A DNA stretch of 64,000 bases, from the NCBI GenBank assembly GCA_947492525.1, contig CANLNQ010000016.1, positions 1 to 64,000 on the forward strand, given 5' to 3'. The DNA is from an uncultured Granulosicoccus sp. GTDB lineage: Bacteria; Pseudomonadota; Gammaproteobacteria; Granulosicoccales; Granulosicoccaceae. A program made the translations under genes and the position numbers. Of the stretch, positions 51,491-61,478 are shown in pieces. Numbering within the stretch: the first letter of the stretch is position 1; each line of letters opens with the position of its first letter. The notes under the pieces are model-generated. The model did no database searches, was not told where the DNA came from, and saw only the letters and a list, made by a program, of their open reading frames with translations.

Positions 51491-52741
51491 ATGTTTCAAC
51501 CATACGAACTGTTCGTCGGGCTGCGCTACACGCGCGCCAAGCGGCGCAATCATTTCATTTCCTTCATCTCCCTGGTCTCCATACTGGGGATCATGCTGGG
51601 CGTGACGGCACTCATAACCGTTACGTCGGTGATGAATGGTTTCGAAAAGGAAATGCGTGAACGCATTGTCGGGGCCTCCTCGCATGCAACCGTCACCGGT
51701 CTGGGGGAGCCCCTGAGCAACTGGCAGGAAGTTGCCGATATCGCGATGGCCCATCCCGAGATCACCGGCGCGGCGCCGTATGTCGAAGGTCAGGTCATGC
51801 TGGTACATTCAGGCAGGTCGACCGGTGCACTGGTGCGTGGCGTGCTGCCCGGGGAAGAGGGCAAGGTATCCGAACTGGGCGACAAGCTCGAACAGGTGGA
51901 TTCTCTGGAAGCAGCTCTGCAGCCGGGTGAATATGGCTTGCTGCTGGGCTCTGATCTGGCTGCCTATCTGGGTGCCATCGTGGGTGATCGCATCATGGTG
52001 ATCACGCCCGAAGCCAGTGTCACGCCGATGGGTTTCGTGCCACGGGTCAAGCGGTTTACGGTCACCGGCATATTCCGGTTCGGCATGTTCCAGTTCGATC
52101 GTAATCTGGCGGTCATGCACGCGGCAGACAGTGCTCGTCTTCTGAAGCTGGGCGACGGTTACTCTGGTGTTCGGCTCAAGCTTGAAGACACCGGGCGAGC
52201 TCCGCTGGTTGCACGCGACCTGCGATCGGAGCTGGGCTATGACTATTATGTCAGCGACTGGACGCAGCAGAACGCCAACTACTTCATGGCGGTAAAGATG
52301 GAAAAGACCATGATGTTCATCATCCTGTCGATGATCGTGGCCGTTGCGGCCTTCAACATCATCTCCACACTGGTGATGCTCGTGCAGGACAAGCAGGCGG
52401 ATATCGCCATCCTCAGAACACAGGGCGCATCACCGAGCAGCATCCTGTCGATCTTCGTCGTGCAGGGCACGCTTATCGGGGTGCTGGGAACGGTGTTCGG
52501 TCTGATAGGTGGCATTGCGCTGGCAAGCAATATCGATGTGGTGGTGCCGTTCATCGAGCAGTTCACCGGTCCGGTCCTGAATCCCGAGGTGTATTACATC
52601 GACAAGATGCCTTCGGATCTGCGCAGCGACGATGTGATCAAGGTAGGGCTCATGTCCTTTGGACTGTCATTGCTGGCGACGATCTATCCGGCCTGGCGCG
52701 CATCACGGACCGACCCGGCGAGGGCATTGGCTTATGAGTGA
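51491..52741 (+). CDS. lolC: lipoprotein-releasing ABC transporter permease (LolC/LolE/LolF type)
   Basis: 416 residues from the ATG at 51491 ([27 protein letters not shown]); the frame is open upstream but only in the mfd-lolC gap. FtsX-like layout: helix 1 (about 25-48), a large periplasmic domain, then three helices with [41 protein letters not shown] and the end [23 protein letters not shown]. It feeds lipoproteins to LolA. Only one permease gene accompanies lolD here, so the complex may be a homodimer of a LolF-type hybrid rather than LolC/LolE. Confidence 0.94.
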   Translation: MFQPYELFVGLRYTRAKRRNHFISFISLVSILGIMLGVTALITVTSVMNGFEKEMRERIVGASSHATVTGLGEPLSNWQEVADIAMAHPEITGAAPYVEGQVMLVHSGRSTGALVRGVLPGEEGKVSELGDKLEQVDSLEAALQPGEYGLLLGSDLAAYLGAIVGDRIMVITPEASVTPMGFVPRVKRFTVTGIFRFGMFQFDRNLAVMHAADSARLLKLGDGYSGVRLKLEDTGRAPLVARDLRSELGYDYYVSDWTQQNANYFMAVKMEKTMMFIILSMIVAVAAFNIISTLVMLVQDKQADIAILRTQGASPSSILSIFVVQGTLIGVLGTVFGLIGGIALASNIDVVVPFIEQFTGPVLNPEVYYIDKMPSDLRSDDVIKVGLMSFGLSLLATIYPAWRASRTDPARALAYE

Positions 52742-53432
52742 ACAAGGCAATATCGTGCTGGCGGCGCGCAATCTGGGCCACAGCTATCGTCAGGGTGACC
52801 TGGCCGTTGATGTCCTCGTTGATGTATCACTGGAAATCGTCAAAGCGGAGCGGGTGGCCATCATCGGTCATTCCGGCAGCGGCAAGAGCACTCTGCTGCA
52901 CCTGCTCGGTGGGCTGGACACGCCCACCTCGGGTTCGGTGCAATTGGCGGGTCAGGACATTTCGACATTGAATCAGGCAGCCCGCGGACGACTGAGAAAC
53001 CAGTCGGTGGGCTTCGTGTATCAATTCCATCACCTCTTGCCCGAATTCAGCGCTGTCGAGAATGTCAGCATGCCGCTACTCATTCGGGGAGAATCGCGCC
53101 GTGCAGCAGCTGCCCGAGCCGCCGAATTGCTGGAGCGCGTCGGGCTGGGTGATCGTCTTGCGCACAAGCCTTCCGAACTGTCCGGCGGAGAGCGTCAACG
53201 CGCCGCCATTGCCAGGGCTCTGGTAACTCGGCCGGCCGTGGTACTGGCGGATGAGCCTACCGGCAATCTGGACGAGGCGACAGCGGGTCGGGTGTACGAA
53301 CTGATGCTGGAGCTCAATCGCGAACTGGGCACCAGTTTTCTGGTGGTGACGCACGATACCCGGCTGGCGGCTCGCATGGATCGTGTGCTGCAATTGACGC
53401 ACGGTGTGTTGCAGGCTGTTCCGGCCGACTGA
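52734..53432 (+). CDS. lolD: lipoprotein-releasing ABC transporter ATPase LolD
   Basis: 232 residues from the ATG at 52734, inside the last codons of lolC (eight-base overlap). Walker [10 protein letters not shown], LolD-specific block [25 protein letters not shown], signature [15 protein letters not shown] and Walker [13 protein letters not shown]. Powers release of outer-membrane lipoproteins from the inner membrane. Convergent with the DUF2062 gene; the two stops are six bases apart. Confidence 0.96.
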   Translation: MSEQGNIVLAARNLGHSYRQGDLAVDVLVDVSLEIVKAERVAIIGHSGSGKSTLLHLLGGLDTPTSGSVQLAGQDISTLNQAARGRLRNQSVGFVYQFHHLLPEFSAVENVSMPLLIRGESRRAAAARAAELLERVGLGDRLAHKPSELSGGERQRAAIARALVTRPAVVLADEPTGNLDEATAGRVYELMLELNRELGTSFLVVTHDTRLAARMDRVLQLTHGVLQAVPAD

Positions 53433-53438
53433 GCCTGT

Positions 53439-54005
53439 TCAGTCCTGTCGTCTGAAGTGCCGGTGTTTTCGTTGACGCCAGCGTCGCAGTGCATGGATGC
53501 GCCAGATCAGCAGGGTGGCACCGAATCCCAGCACGGCGGAGATACAGGCGCAGAACAACATGCCGGTCAGCAGTGTCGGCCATGCCTGCCCGGCACTGAC
53601 CAGCAGGCTGTGTGTGCTGAAGCTCAACGGTTCGGCGAAGACGGGTTTGCCCAGAATCATTGACCCGCTGCGCCAGGCTGCATAAAGTAGAGGGGCAAAG
53701 GTCAAAGGATTGGTGAACCACACCATGACCACGGAGACAGGCACATGGACGCGCAGTACAGCGGCGAGGACCGCTGCCAGCAACATCTGCAGCGGGATGG
53801 GAATCCAGCTGACGAACAATCCCACGGCTACACCACCGGCAACAGAGCGCCTGTTGAGGTGCCAGACCATCGGCTGAGCGAAGGTGTTGCGCGCCCAGCG
53901 GCGCAGTGCGTCCGGGTTGCCGTCAGAGCCACCGAGCTGCAGGTGCAATTTGTCTCGCAGCGAATGGGCATCGGGCAGGCGATCTCGCAACCAGTTACCG
54001 GACAC
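53439..54005 (-). CDS. DUF2062 family membrane protein
   Basis: 188 residues with about three hydrophobic segments. The family core is WARNTFAQPMVWHLNRRSVAGGVAVGLFVSWIPIPLQMLLAAVLAAVLRVHVPVSVVMVWFTNPLTF, then LLVSAGQAWPTLLTGMLFCACISA. No function is established. In Pseudomonas a DUF2062 gene sits at the same place between the lol and comEC genes, so the position is conserved. Divergent from comEC. Confidence 0.9.
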   Translation of the reverse strand: MSGNWLRDRLPDAHSLRDKLHLQLGGSDGNPDALRRWARNTFAQPMVWHLNRRSVAGGVAVGLFVSWIPIPLQMLLAAVLAAVLRVHVPVSVVMVWFTNPLTFAPLLYAAWRSGSMILGKPVFAEPLSFSTHSLLVSAGQAWPTLLTGMLFCACISAVLGFGATLLIWRIHALRRWRQRKHRHFRRQD

Positions 54006-54112
54006 GTGGATGCCTCGTGCACGGGGGGCGCTCTACACGGCTGGTGCAGGGGCAATCAGGCATTGCGACGGGCATTTGCAAAGCGGATGCGCGTGCCGCC
54101 AATGGCCTGCTG

Positions 54113-56653
54113 ATGGCATCCTTCGTCATGCTCTTGCTGGCGAGCTTGGTCTTCATTCTCGGTCTCGGCTCGCTACCTTCGCCCGCCTTGCTGGTGGTGA
54201 TATTACTGGCACTGTCGGTAGTCGGCATCCAATGCAGTCGCCTCAGGCTTGCAGTGCTGGGCAGTCTGGTTGCAATTCTCATGCTCAGCGTCACTTTCCT
54301 GGAACTCTCGGCCAGGCAGCTGCGTGGCGCCGAGGCGGGAGTGGATACCCTGGTGGAAATACAGGTTACCAGCGTACCGCAAAGAGATGCACGACGCCTT
54401 CGTTTCGAGGCAGAGGTGCTGGACTGTCTCAGCTGCACGCAGGCGCTGGGGCCGCAACGATTGCAGCTGAGTTGGTATGGAAGCACTGACAAGTTGCATG
54501 CCGGTGACAGATGGTTGATGAGCGTACGCCTGAAACCGGTGGCGGGTCTGCGCAATCCCGGCGGATTCGACAGGGTGAGATGGGCCATTGCCAACGGTAT
54601 CGATGCCAGAGGTTACGTCAGGGATGATCCGCCACCAAGACGTCTGGCTCGCGCCGACGGTCACGAGATTGCAGCAGTGCGAGAGAAGCTGGCGCTCGAT
54701 CTGGCAGGGCTGGAGAGTGCAAACCAGCATATCGGTCTGCTGCAGGCACTGACCCTGGGTATCCGCGACAAGGTCGACCAATCCGTCTGGGAGGTACTGC
54801 GGCAGACCGGCACCGCTCATCTGCTGGCCATATCGGGGCTGCACATCACCTTGTTGGCCGGCTGGGCCTATTTTCTGGTGCGCAGCCTGGCCGGCGTGTT
54901 GTTGCGTCGTTTCATCCGTCCGGGGTCTGCGCTCAGTGAGCTGGATCCGCGCGGCATCGCCCTGGTGGTCAGCCTGTTGACTGCCACGGTATACGCGCTG
55001 CTCGCAGGTTTTGCGCTACCGGCACAGCGGGCAGTGCTCATGCTGGCCGTCTGGGTGATTGCCGGCTTGAGGTTCCGGGTTGTGGGGCCGATGCGCGGGC
55101 TCTGCATGGCCTTGTTACTGGTGCTTCTGCATGGACCACTGAGTGTGTTGAGTGTGGGATTCTGGCTCTCCTTCGGAACGGTGGCTGCCTTGTTCTATCT
55201 GCATCATGGACATCTGCGCCCCGCACCGATCGCAGTGGACGTGGATTCATCGACCCGGATCGCGCGCCTGCTGAGAGAGGTGCCCGCACGCTTGCTGCCC
55301 GCACTTCGCACTCATATCCTGCTGGGTCTGCTGCTTCTGCCGGTAACGGCCTGGTTCTTCCAGAGCGGTTCTCTCATTGCACCGTTGGCAAATCTTCTGG
55401 CTGTTCCCTGGGTGGGTGTCGTGGTGGTCCCCCTGTCATTCCTGACGCTGTTGTCCAGCCAGTGTCTACCGATGTTGTCGAACAGCCTGCTACAGCTGGC
55501 CCAGTGGTCGATCGATGTGCTGTTGAGGCTGTTGGACGGGGTCATCCAGATGCTGGCCGGTTCCGTCACGCTGGTGATGCCGTCGGCGATGGTCACACTG
55601 CTTTGTCTGAGTGGCTTGCTCGTGCTGATGAGCCCGCGTGGCCTGGGGATTCGCTGGTTGGCCCTGCCACTGGTGATTCCCGCGCTGTGTTTCAACCTGT
55701 ATCGGCCCCCGCTGGACGGGTTCGAAACCCATATTCTCGACGTGGGGCAGGGCCTGGCCGTTCTGGTGTTCAGCGGTGACGAGACGCTGCTCTACGACAC
55801 AGGCGGCAAGATCTCCAGTGAGCTGAGCATGTTCGAGGCAGTGGTGATGCCCTTTCTGCATTCCACTGGCCGGCGACGTATCGATACCCTGGTGGTATCC
55901 CATACCGATGAGGATCACGCCTTCGGTATCCCCGATGTGCTGAAGCGCTTTCCCGATATTCGACTGATCAGCAGCGCACCATTACCCGATACCGTCTGGC
56001 TTGCGGAGGAGCCTGATATCAATGGCGACACAGAGCTGCCGTCGGTGGAGCTCTGCCAGGCGGGTATGCAGTGGAGTGATGGACAGACCGTGTTCAGTGT
56101 CCTGCACCCGGCTGCAGAGGATACCGGGTCCAGAAACGACAGGTCCTGCGTGCTGCTGGTTCATCATGGAGCCAGTCGCGTTCTGCTGACGGGGGATATC
56201 GAAGCTGCCGGTGAAGCTCGGCTGGCACGGCGGCTGCAGGCTGTGCATGGCCAGGCGGTCGGTCATGACGGCAGCTTTGAGGTTGATCTCATGACAGCGC
56301 CACATCATGGCAGCAACACCTCATCCACACGGGAATTTCTCTCAGTGGTGAGGCCGGAACAAGTTGTTTTCCCTGCAGGTAACGGCAATCGCTATGGTTT
56401 TCCCCATGTCGATGTACAATCACGTTACCTTGCGCTGGGTGTGACTCTGTTCACAACTGGTACGGAGGGTGCAGTATCTTTTTCGTATGGTCTGCCGGGT
56501 GGCGGCCTATCGCCATCGAGCTGGTGGCATTCGCACCGTCGCTTCTGGCACGGAATTGTTAATTCAGCCTGTTCTGAACGGTTTTCGGAAGGGGCTCTAT
56601 GGTTGCGCTTGCTGGCGCTTGCGCACGAAGGACAGAAACTGTGTGGGAAATAG
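54113..56653 (+). CDS. comEC: DNA internalization protein ComEC/Rec2
   Basis: 846 residues from the ATG at 54113, chosen because upstream in-frame sequence overlaps the divergent DUF2062 gene. An N-terminal DUF4131-type region with two helices (from VMLLLASLVFILGLGS) is followed by the Competence domain (QALTLGIRDKVDQSVWEVLRQTGTAHLLAISGLHITLLAGW, then about eight helices to LIAPLANLLAVPWVGVVVVPLSF), and a metallo-beta-lactamase domain from residue 538 (DVGQGLAVLV, SHTDEDHAFG, MTAPHHGSNTSS). It forms the inner-membrane channel for imported DNA. Other competence genes are not in this window. Its end overlaps exbB by 13 bases. Confidence 0.93.
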   Translation: MASFVMLLLASLVFILGLGSLPSPALLVVILLALSVVGIQCSRLRLAVLGSLVAILMLSVTFLELSARQLRGAEAGVDTLVEIQVTSVPQRDARRLRFEAEVLDCLSCTQALGPQRLQLSWYGSTDKLHAGDRWLMSVRLKPVAGLRNPGGFDRVRWAIANGIDARGYVRDDPPPRRLARADGHEIAAVREKLALDLAGLESANQHIGLLQALTLGIRDKVDQSVWEVLRQTGTAHLLAISGLHITLLAGWAYFLVRSLAGVLLRRFIRPGSALSELDPRGIALVVSLLTATVYALLAGFALPAQRAVLMLAVWVIAGLRFRVVGPMRGLCMALLLVLLHGPLSVLSVGFWLSFGTVAALFYLHHGHLRPAPIAVDVDSSTRIARLLREVPARLLPALRTHILLGLLLLPVTAWFFQSGSLIAPLANLLAVPWVGVVVVPLSFLTLLSSQCLPMLSNSLLQLAQWSIDVLLRLLDGVIQMLAGSVTLVMPSAMVTLLCLSGLLVLMSPRGLGIRWLALPLVIPALCFNLYRPPLDGFETHILDVGQGLAVLVFSGDETLLYDTGGKISSELSMFEAVVMPFLHSTGRRRIDTLVVSHTDEDHAFGIPDVLKRFPDIRLISSAPLPDTVWLAEEPDINGDTELPSVELCQAGMQWSDGQTVFSVLHPAAEDTGSRNDRSCVLLVHHGASRVLLTGDIEAAGEARLARRLQAVHGQAVGHDGSFEVDLMTAPHHGSNTSSTREFLSVVRPEQVVFPAGNGNRYGFPHVDVQSRYLALGVTLFTTGTEGAVSFSYGLPGGGLSPSSWWHSHRRFWHGIVNSACSERFSEGALWLRLLALAHEGQKLCGK

Positions 56654-57270
56654 TCACTGCGGGCGGCTGGTTGATGTTGCCCATTGTTGCGTGCTCGGTA
56701 GTTGCATTGGCCATCATCGGAGAACGGTTGTTCTCCTTGCGCAATGAGAAAGTGCTGCCGGCCAATCTGGTTGCCGATGTGTGGCGCATGGCCAGTACGC
56801 GGCAGCTCACAGAGGACAAGATTCGGGAGATCCAGCAAGGTTCGCCATTGGGCCGGGTGCTGGCGGCGGGTCTGCACAATCGAACTCATGATCGCGAGAT
56901 CATGAAGGCGTCCATCGAGGAGGTGGGTGGCCATGTGGCTCACGAGCTCGAGCGTTATCTGAACGCGCTGGGCACCATCGCTGCGGTCACACCTCTGCTG
57001 GGCCTGCTCGGTACGGTTGTCGGCATGATCAGCGTGTTCACGAATATCACGACGGTGGGTGTCGGTAATCCGGCACAGTTGGCAGGGGGGATCTCTCAGG
57101 CATTGATCACCACGGCCGGTGGCCTGATGGTTGCCATTCCCACGCTGATGTTTCATCGCTATTTCCGTCGTCGCATCGATGGCCTGGTGGTGGACATGGA
57201 GAAGGAATCCCTGAAGCTGGTTGATGTACTACAGAAGCGTCAGGCGCAGGCACGGGTCACGCAGGCATGA
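56641..57270 (+). CDS. exbB: MotA/TolQ/ExbB proton channel family protein
   Basis: 209 residues from the GTG at 56641 (VWEIVTAGGWLMLP), favoured because the family normally starts at this point and AAGGA lies about eight bases upstream; an ATG at 56599 with GGAAGGGG before it gives 14 more residues. Three helices: 6-27, a long one through about 115-145 (ALGTIAAVTPLLGLLGTVVGMISVF) and 160-185 (ALITTAGGLMVAIPTLMFHRYF). With exbD it forms a proton-driven motor; here it may energise envelope processes linked to its LPS-gene neighbours. Confidence 0.92.
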   Translation: MWEIVTAGGWLMLPIVACSVVALAIIGERLFSLRNEKVLPANLVADVWRMASTRQLTEDKIREIQQGSPLGRVLAAGLHNRTHDREIMKASIEEVGGHVAHELERYLNALGTIAAVTPLLGLLGTVVGMISVFTNITTVGVGNPAQLAGGISQALITTAGGLMVAIPTLMFHRYFRRRIDGLVVDMEKESLKLVDVLQKRQAQARVTQA

Positions 57271-57680
57271 AGTTCAAGCGAGAACCTCGCGAGGAGCTGG
57301 AGCTCAACCTCACACCCCTGATCGATGTGGTGTTTCTGCTGCTCATCTTCTTCATGGTGTCTACCACCTTTCAGAAGGAGTCGGAAATCTCCCTGCAGTT
57401 GCCGAGGGCCAGCGACTCGGATGTCCAGACACCCGAAGAACGCATCGAGATCGTCATCAACGCCGCCGGGCGTTATTTCATCAATGACCAGGAAGTGGTC
57501 AAGACGGATGTGGCCAGTCTGCAGAACGCCTTGTATGAGGTGTCCGGCGGTCAGCGTGACATGCCCTTGACCATCAGAGCGGATGCGCAAGCGCCTCATC
57601 AATCCGTGGTCACTGCCATGGATGCTGCCGGGCAGCTGGGTATGTTGAGAATGTCGATCGCCACCTCGCGTGCGGAATAG
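57267..57680 (+). CDS. exbD: biopolymer transport protein ExbD/TolR family
   Basis: 137 residues. Single N-terminal helix (LNLTPLIDVVFLLLIFFMVSTTF) bearing the conserved Asp23 of proton translocation, then a periplasmic domain ending DAAGQLGMLRMSIAT. Overlaps exbB by four bases. This pair sits between comEC and msbA in many gammaproteobacteria and is distinct from the TonB-linked exbBD. Confidence 0.94.
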   Translation: MKFKREPREELELNLTPLIDVVFLLLIFFMVSTTFQKESEISLQLPRASDSDVQTPEERIEIVINAAGRYFINDQEVVKTDVASLQNALYEVSGGQRDMPLTIRADAQAPHQSVVTAMDAAGQLGMLRMSIATSRAE

Positions 57681-57816
57681 TCAGCGCGGACTGGCGATTG
57701 CAGCTATTTGCTGCCATAGTCAGGAACCCAGTATTGCCATCTCAAGAAAGCGTCATGTCCAGAGTCTGTCTCCATCGACCTCCAGCGGCCAGCCGGACGG
57801 CTGAATCCCTCGATCT

Positions 57817-59580
57817 GTGGATGATGGGCTACTAGTGGTGGGGCAACCAGAGGTCTCCGGCAAGCAGACGTACGGCCGACTGATCGGATACGTGAAGCCG
57901 TATCGGCGTGAATTCATCATCGCCGTCATCGGCATGATGGGCTATGCGATCACGGATACGGCGTTTGCCGCATTGATGAAGCCCATGCTCGATGGCAGTT
58001 TCGTGGAGCAGGACAAGCAAGCCATTCTGCTGGTGCCGTTGATGATCATCGGCATCTTCGTCCTGCGAGGAATTGCCGGTTTCGCCTCGACCTACTACAT
58101 CGCATGGATTGGCTGGCGTGTCATCAAGCAGTTGCGTGGCGAGATCTTCGAAAAGTATCTGACGCTACCAACCTCCTTCTACGACAAGGCATCATCCGGG
58201 GAGCTGATCTCGCGTATCACCTTCAACAGCCAGATGGTGGCCAACGCTGCCAGCAGCTCGCTGACGGTCATGGTGCGTGACAGCCTGACGGCCATCGGCC
58301 TGTTCGCACTCATGTTCTACCAGAGCTGGCAGTTGTCTCTGACCTTCCTCGTGATCGGGCCGATCATCGGCATCATCGTGTCGCGAGTCAGCCGGCAGTT
58401 CCGGGCGATCAGTCGCAGTATCCAGGGCTCGATGGGCGATGTCAGTCACGTGATTCAGGAGGCGGTGGAAGGCGCGCGCGTCATCAAGATCTTCGGCGGC
58501 CAGGAAGAGGAGATGCAAGCCTTTCAACTGGCCAACGAACGCAACCGTGCGTTCAACATGAAGGAGACTGTGGTCAAGGCGCTGAACGAGCCTATCGTGC
58601 AGCTGCTGGTAGCGCTGGCCCTGGCTGTCATCGTCTACGTCGCGTCCAGTGGTGAAGTGGCTGATCGCATTTCGGTAGGCAGTTTCATGTCCTTCATCAC
58701 TGCCATGTTGCTGTTGTTCGCGCCGCTGAAACGCATGACAACGCTCAACAGCCAGATCCAGAAGGGTATCGCGGCAGGTGAGAGTCTGTTTGCCATTCTG
58801 GATCTGGAGTCCGAGCGCGATCTGGGTACCCGTGAACTGGACAGCACCATTCACGGTATCGAGTATCGCAATGTCAGTCTGCGTTACCAGGAAGGCAAGC
58901 CGTCGGTCTTGCGCAATGTCAGTCTCACAATCGCCAGTGGCGAGACGGTCGCATTCGTGGGCGAGTCGGGCAGTGGCAAGACTTCCCTGGTCAATCTGCT
59001 GCCACGTCTGTATGAACTGGAGAGTGGCGAAGTTCTGGTCAATGGCCACTCGGTGGATGATTACACCTTGCAATCCTTGCGTAGCCGCATTGCAACCGTG
59101 AGTCAGGATGTCATGCTGTTCAACGACACGATAGCGAGCAACATCGCCTACGGCAGTCGTGACTCCATCGATGAGAATGCGCTGCACGCCGCGTGCAAGG
59201 CGGCGCATGCACATGACTTCATTTCCCGCCTGCCAGACGGTTACGAAACCATGGTTGGGGAGAACGGGGTCATGCTGTCGGGCGGTCAGAAACAGCGCGT
59301 GGCCATTGCCCGGGCCTTGTTGAAGAATGCGCCGATCCTGATCCTCGACGAAGCGACGTCCGCTCTGGATACCGAATCCGAGCGGAAAGTACAGCAGGGT
59401 CTGGATGCCTTGATGGAAGGTCGCACCACCCTGGTCATTGCCCACCGGCTGTCTACCATCGAACAGGCTGATCGCATTGTGGTGATGGATCACGGCGAGA
59501 TCGTCGAGATCGGCAATCATCAGGAATTGCTGGCGCGACAGTCTCACTACTACAAGTTGCATCAGCTGCAGTTCCGCTGA
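57817..59580 (+). CDS. msbA: lipid A export ABC transporter MsbA
   Basis: 587 residues from a GTG at 57817; further GTGs at 57835 and 57838 are possible, and no start has a strong ribosome binding site. Flips core-lipid A across the inner membrane. Six-helix permease domain (KPYRREFIIAVIGMMGYAITDTAFAALMKPMLDGSF onward, about 20-310), then the ATPase with Walker A GESGSGKT (382-389), LSGGQKQRVAIARALLKNAPILILDEATSALDTESE and the H-loop IAHRLSTIEQAD. It is followed at once by lpxK, the usual msbA-lpxK order. Confidence 0.95.
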   Translation: MDDGLLVVGQPEVSGKQTYGRLIGYVKPYRREFIIAVIGMMGYAITDTAFAALMKPMLDGSFVEQDKQAILLVPLMIIGIFVLRGIAGFASTYYIAWIGWRVIKQLRGEIFEKYLTLPTSFYDKASSGELISRITFNSQMVANAASSSLTVMVRDSLTAIGLFALMFYQSWQLSLTFLVIGPIIGIIVSRVSRQFRAISRSIQGSMGDVSHVIQEAVEGARVIKIFGGQEEEMQAFQLANERNRAFNMKETVVKALNEPIVQLLVALALAVIVYVASSGEVADRISVGSFMSFITAMLLLFAPLKRMTTLNSQIQKGIAAGESLFAILDLESERDLGTRELDSTIHGIEYRNVSLRYQEGKPSVLRNVSLTIASGETVAFVGESGSGKTSLVNLLPRLYELESGEVLVNGHSVDDYTLQSLRSRIATVSQDVMLFNDTIASNIAYGSRDSIDENALHAACKAAHAHDFISRLPDGYETMVGENGVMLSGGQKQRVAIARALLKNAPILILDEATSALDTESERKVQQGLDALMEGRTTLVIAHRLSTIEQADRIVVMDHGEIVEIGNHQELLARQSHYYKLHQLQFR

Positions 59581-59592
59581 GTCGAGCCAACC

Positions 59593-60660
59593 ATGAGTGC
59601 GATTCCAGGTTTCTGGCAGGTCCGAAACTGGCGAGCCTGTCTGCTATGGCCTGTATCGTGGGTCTTCTCGTTGCTGCTGCGACTGCGACGTCTGCTGTAT
59701 CGTCTCGGAATCCTGCACGCGAAGCCATCGAGTCTGCCGGTCATCGTCGTCGGTAACCTGTCGGTCGGCGGGACCGGAAAGACGCCACTGTGTGCTGAAC
59801 TGGTAAGCCGATTTCAGAAAGCCGGATGGAAGCCTGCGATTGTCAGCCGCGGCTATGGCGGTCCGAGACATGAACAGGCTCATTTGCTCACTACCGCGGA
59901 TACGCCCGCTACTGCCGGCGATGAGCCGGTCATGCTGTTTCAGCAAACCGGCGTGCCGGTCTGTGTCTGCGTCGATCGGGCTGCGGCGGTCGAGCGCGTG
60001 GCTGCGGATACCGAGGCCGATGTGGTCTTTTCCGATGACGGGCTGCAGCATCTTCGCATGGCGCGTGTTGCTGATATCGTCGTCATCGATGGCGTTCGCG
60101 GACTGGGGAATCGGTGGGTCATGCCGGCTGGTCCGTTGCGTGAACCGCCTTCCCGGTTGAGCCAGGCTGATCTGCTGGTGGTTCAGGAACCCTTCACAGG
60201 CCAGGAATCGACGTCTGCCACGTTTCATCATTCCCTGCACAAGGCATTCGGTCGATTTGCCGATCATTCCGTGCAGGCAATGACGTTCCAGTTGCGACCG
60301 GGCACGCTGCGTCAGCTGAATACCGGTCACTCTACCGATATATCCACACTGGCCGGACGCCGGGTACACGCCGTGGCCGGCATCGGTAATCCGCAGCGCT
60401 TCTTCGACAGTCTTGCAGCCAGTGGTCTGCAGGTCGAGCCACACCCCTTGCCGGATCATCACCATTTCGTCGTGGATGATCTATCCTTCGGGGATGACGA
60501 CCCGATACTGATCACGTCCAAGGATGCCGTGAAATTGCAGTCCTTGACCGGCCTGCCAGCGCAGATTCATGAGGTTGCCACGCAGATACGGCTCAGTGAT
60601 GGTCTGTGCGAGGCGATCGATACGCTGGAGCGATCATTGCGTCAGTGTCGAGACTCTTGA
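59593..60660 (+). CDS. lpxK: tetraacyldisaccharide 4'-kinase LpxK
   Basis: 355 residues. Phosphorylates the 4' position of the lipid A disaccharide. One N-terminal membrane-associated helix (about 18-38), P-loop VVGNLSVGGTGKTP (52-65), then VSRGYGG, DDGLQHLRMARVADIVVIDG and the C-terminal FPDHHHFV-type motif (here LPDHHHFVVDDLSF). Starts 12 bases after msbA. Confidence 0.96.
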   Translation: MSAIPGFWQVRNWRACLLWPVSWVFSLLLRLRRLLYRLGILHAKPSSLPVIVVGNLSVGGTGKTPLCAELVSRFQKAGWKPAIVSRGYGGPRHEQAHLLTTADTPATAGDEPVMLFQQTGVPVCVCVDRAAAVERVAADTEADVVFSDDGLQHLRMARVADIVVIDGVRGLGNRWVMPAGPLREPPSRLSQADLLVVQEPFTGQESTSATFHHSLHKAFGRFADHSVQAMTFQLRPGTLRQLNTGHSTDISTLAGRRVHAVAGIGNPQRFFDSLAASGLQVEPHPLPDHHHFVVDDLSFGDDDPILITSKDAVKLQSLTGLPAQIHEVATQIRLSDGLCEAIDTLERSLRQCRDS

Positions 60661-60695
60661 ATTCCACCCGTCACGTTGCAGAGGAAAACCGGTTG

Positions 60696-61478
60696 ATGAA
60701 GGCATTGATCTATACGATCGTCATTCCCGCCCGGTATGCGTCCAGCCGCTTTCCCGGAAAACCCTTGCACCTGCTCAATGGCAAGCCGATGATTCTGCAC
60801 ACGGTAGCGCGTGCACGCGAGTCGGCAGCGGATGCGGTGGTGGTTGCAACAGATGACGAACGGATCTTTCAGGTCTGCGCCGATGCCGGTGTCGATGTGC
60901 AGATGACCGATAGCGAGCACCCCAGTGGTACTGATCGCATCGCCGAGGTCGCTCGCAGCAGGGCATGGAAGCACGATCGTCTGATCGTCGGTCTGCAGGG
61001 GGATGAGCCTGCCACTCCCGCTCACCATCTGGATCTGCTGGCAGCAAATCTGGAACGTGTCACGGAGGCTGACATGGCAACGCTGTGCATGCCTATCGAA
61101 GATATACAGGACTATCGTGACGTCAACCGCGTCAAGGTCGTACGGGACTGTCGCGACATGGCCTTGTATTTCAGTCGAGCCTCCATTCCCGTTCGCCGCG
61201 ATCTCGGCGTGGCATCCCGTGCCGCAGTCGACAGCTTTCCCGATTCCTATCTGCACATTGGTCTTTATGCCTACCGTTGCGGGTATCTGCTGAATTATCA
61301 CGCCTTGCACAGCTGTGCTCTGGAGCAGGAAGAGCAACTGGAGCAGTTGCGCGTGCTCTATCACGGCGGCAGGATCCATGTGGGAGAAGTCGAGCCGAGT
61401 CGTGCACGAGGTATCGATCATCCCGATGATGTCTCGGTGCTCGAGCCGGTACTGGCCTCGAACTTCAAGTCGCCCTAG
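60696..61478 (+). CDS. kdsB: 3-deoxy-manno-octulosonate cytidylyltransferase
   Basis: 260 residues from the ATG at 60696 (MKALIYTIVIPARYASSRFPGKPL), with GAGGA about ten bases upstream; the open frame upstream overlaps lpxK. Activates KDO as CMP-KDO for LPS inner core. Substrate-binding blocks are VATDDERI, the segment SEHPSGTDRIAEVA, GLQGDEPATPAHHLD and FSRASIPVRRD. The small YcaR/Trm112-type gene that often lies between lpxK and kdsB is absent here (35-bp gap). The inverted-repeat structure at 61468-61549 begins inside its last codons. Confidence 0.95.
   Translation: MKALIYTIVIPARYASSRFPGKPLHLLNGKPMILHTVARARESAADAVVVATDDERIFQVCADAGVDVQMTDSEHPSGTDRIAEVARSRAWKHDRLIVGLQGDEPATPAHHLDLLAANLERVTEADMATLCMPIEDIQDYRDVNRVKVVRDCRDMALYFSRASIPVRRDLGVASRAAVDSFPDSYLHIGLYAYRCGYLLNYHALHSCALEQEEQLEQLRVLYHGGRIHVGEVEPSRARGIDHPDDVSVLEPVLASNFKSP

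Noticed and set aside
58192-59562. 456-codon minus-strand frame opposite msbA
   Set aside because: Shadow frame, rich in Gln, His and Arg as expected from reversed GC-rich codons.
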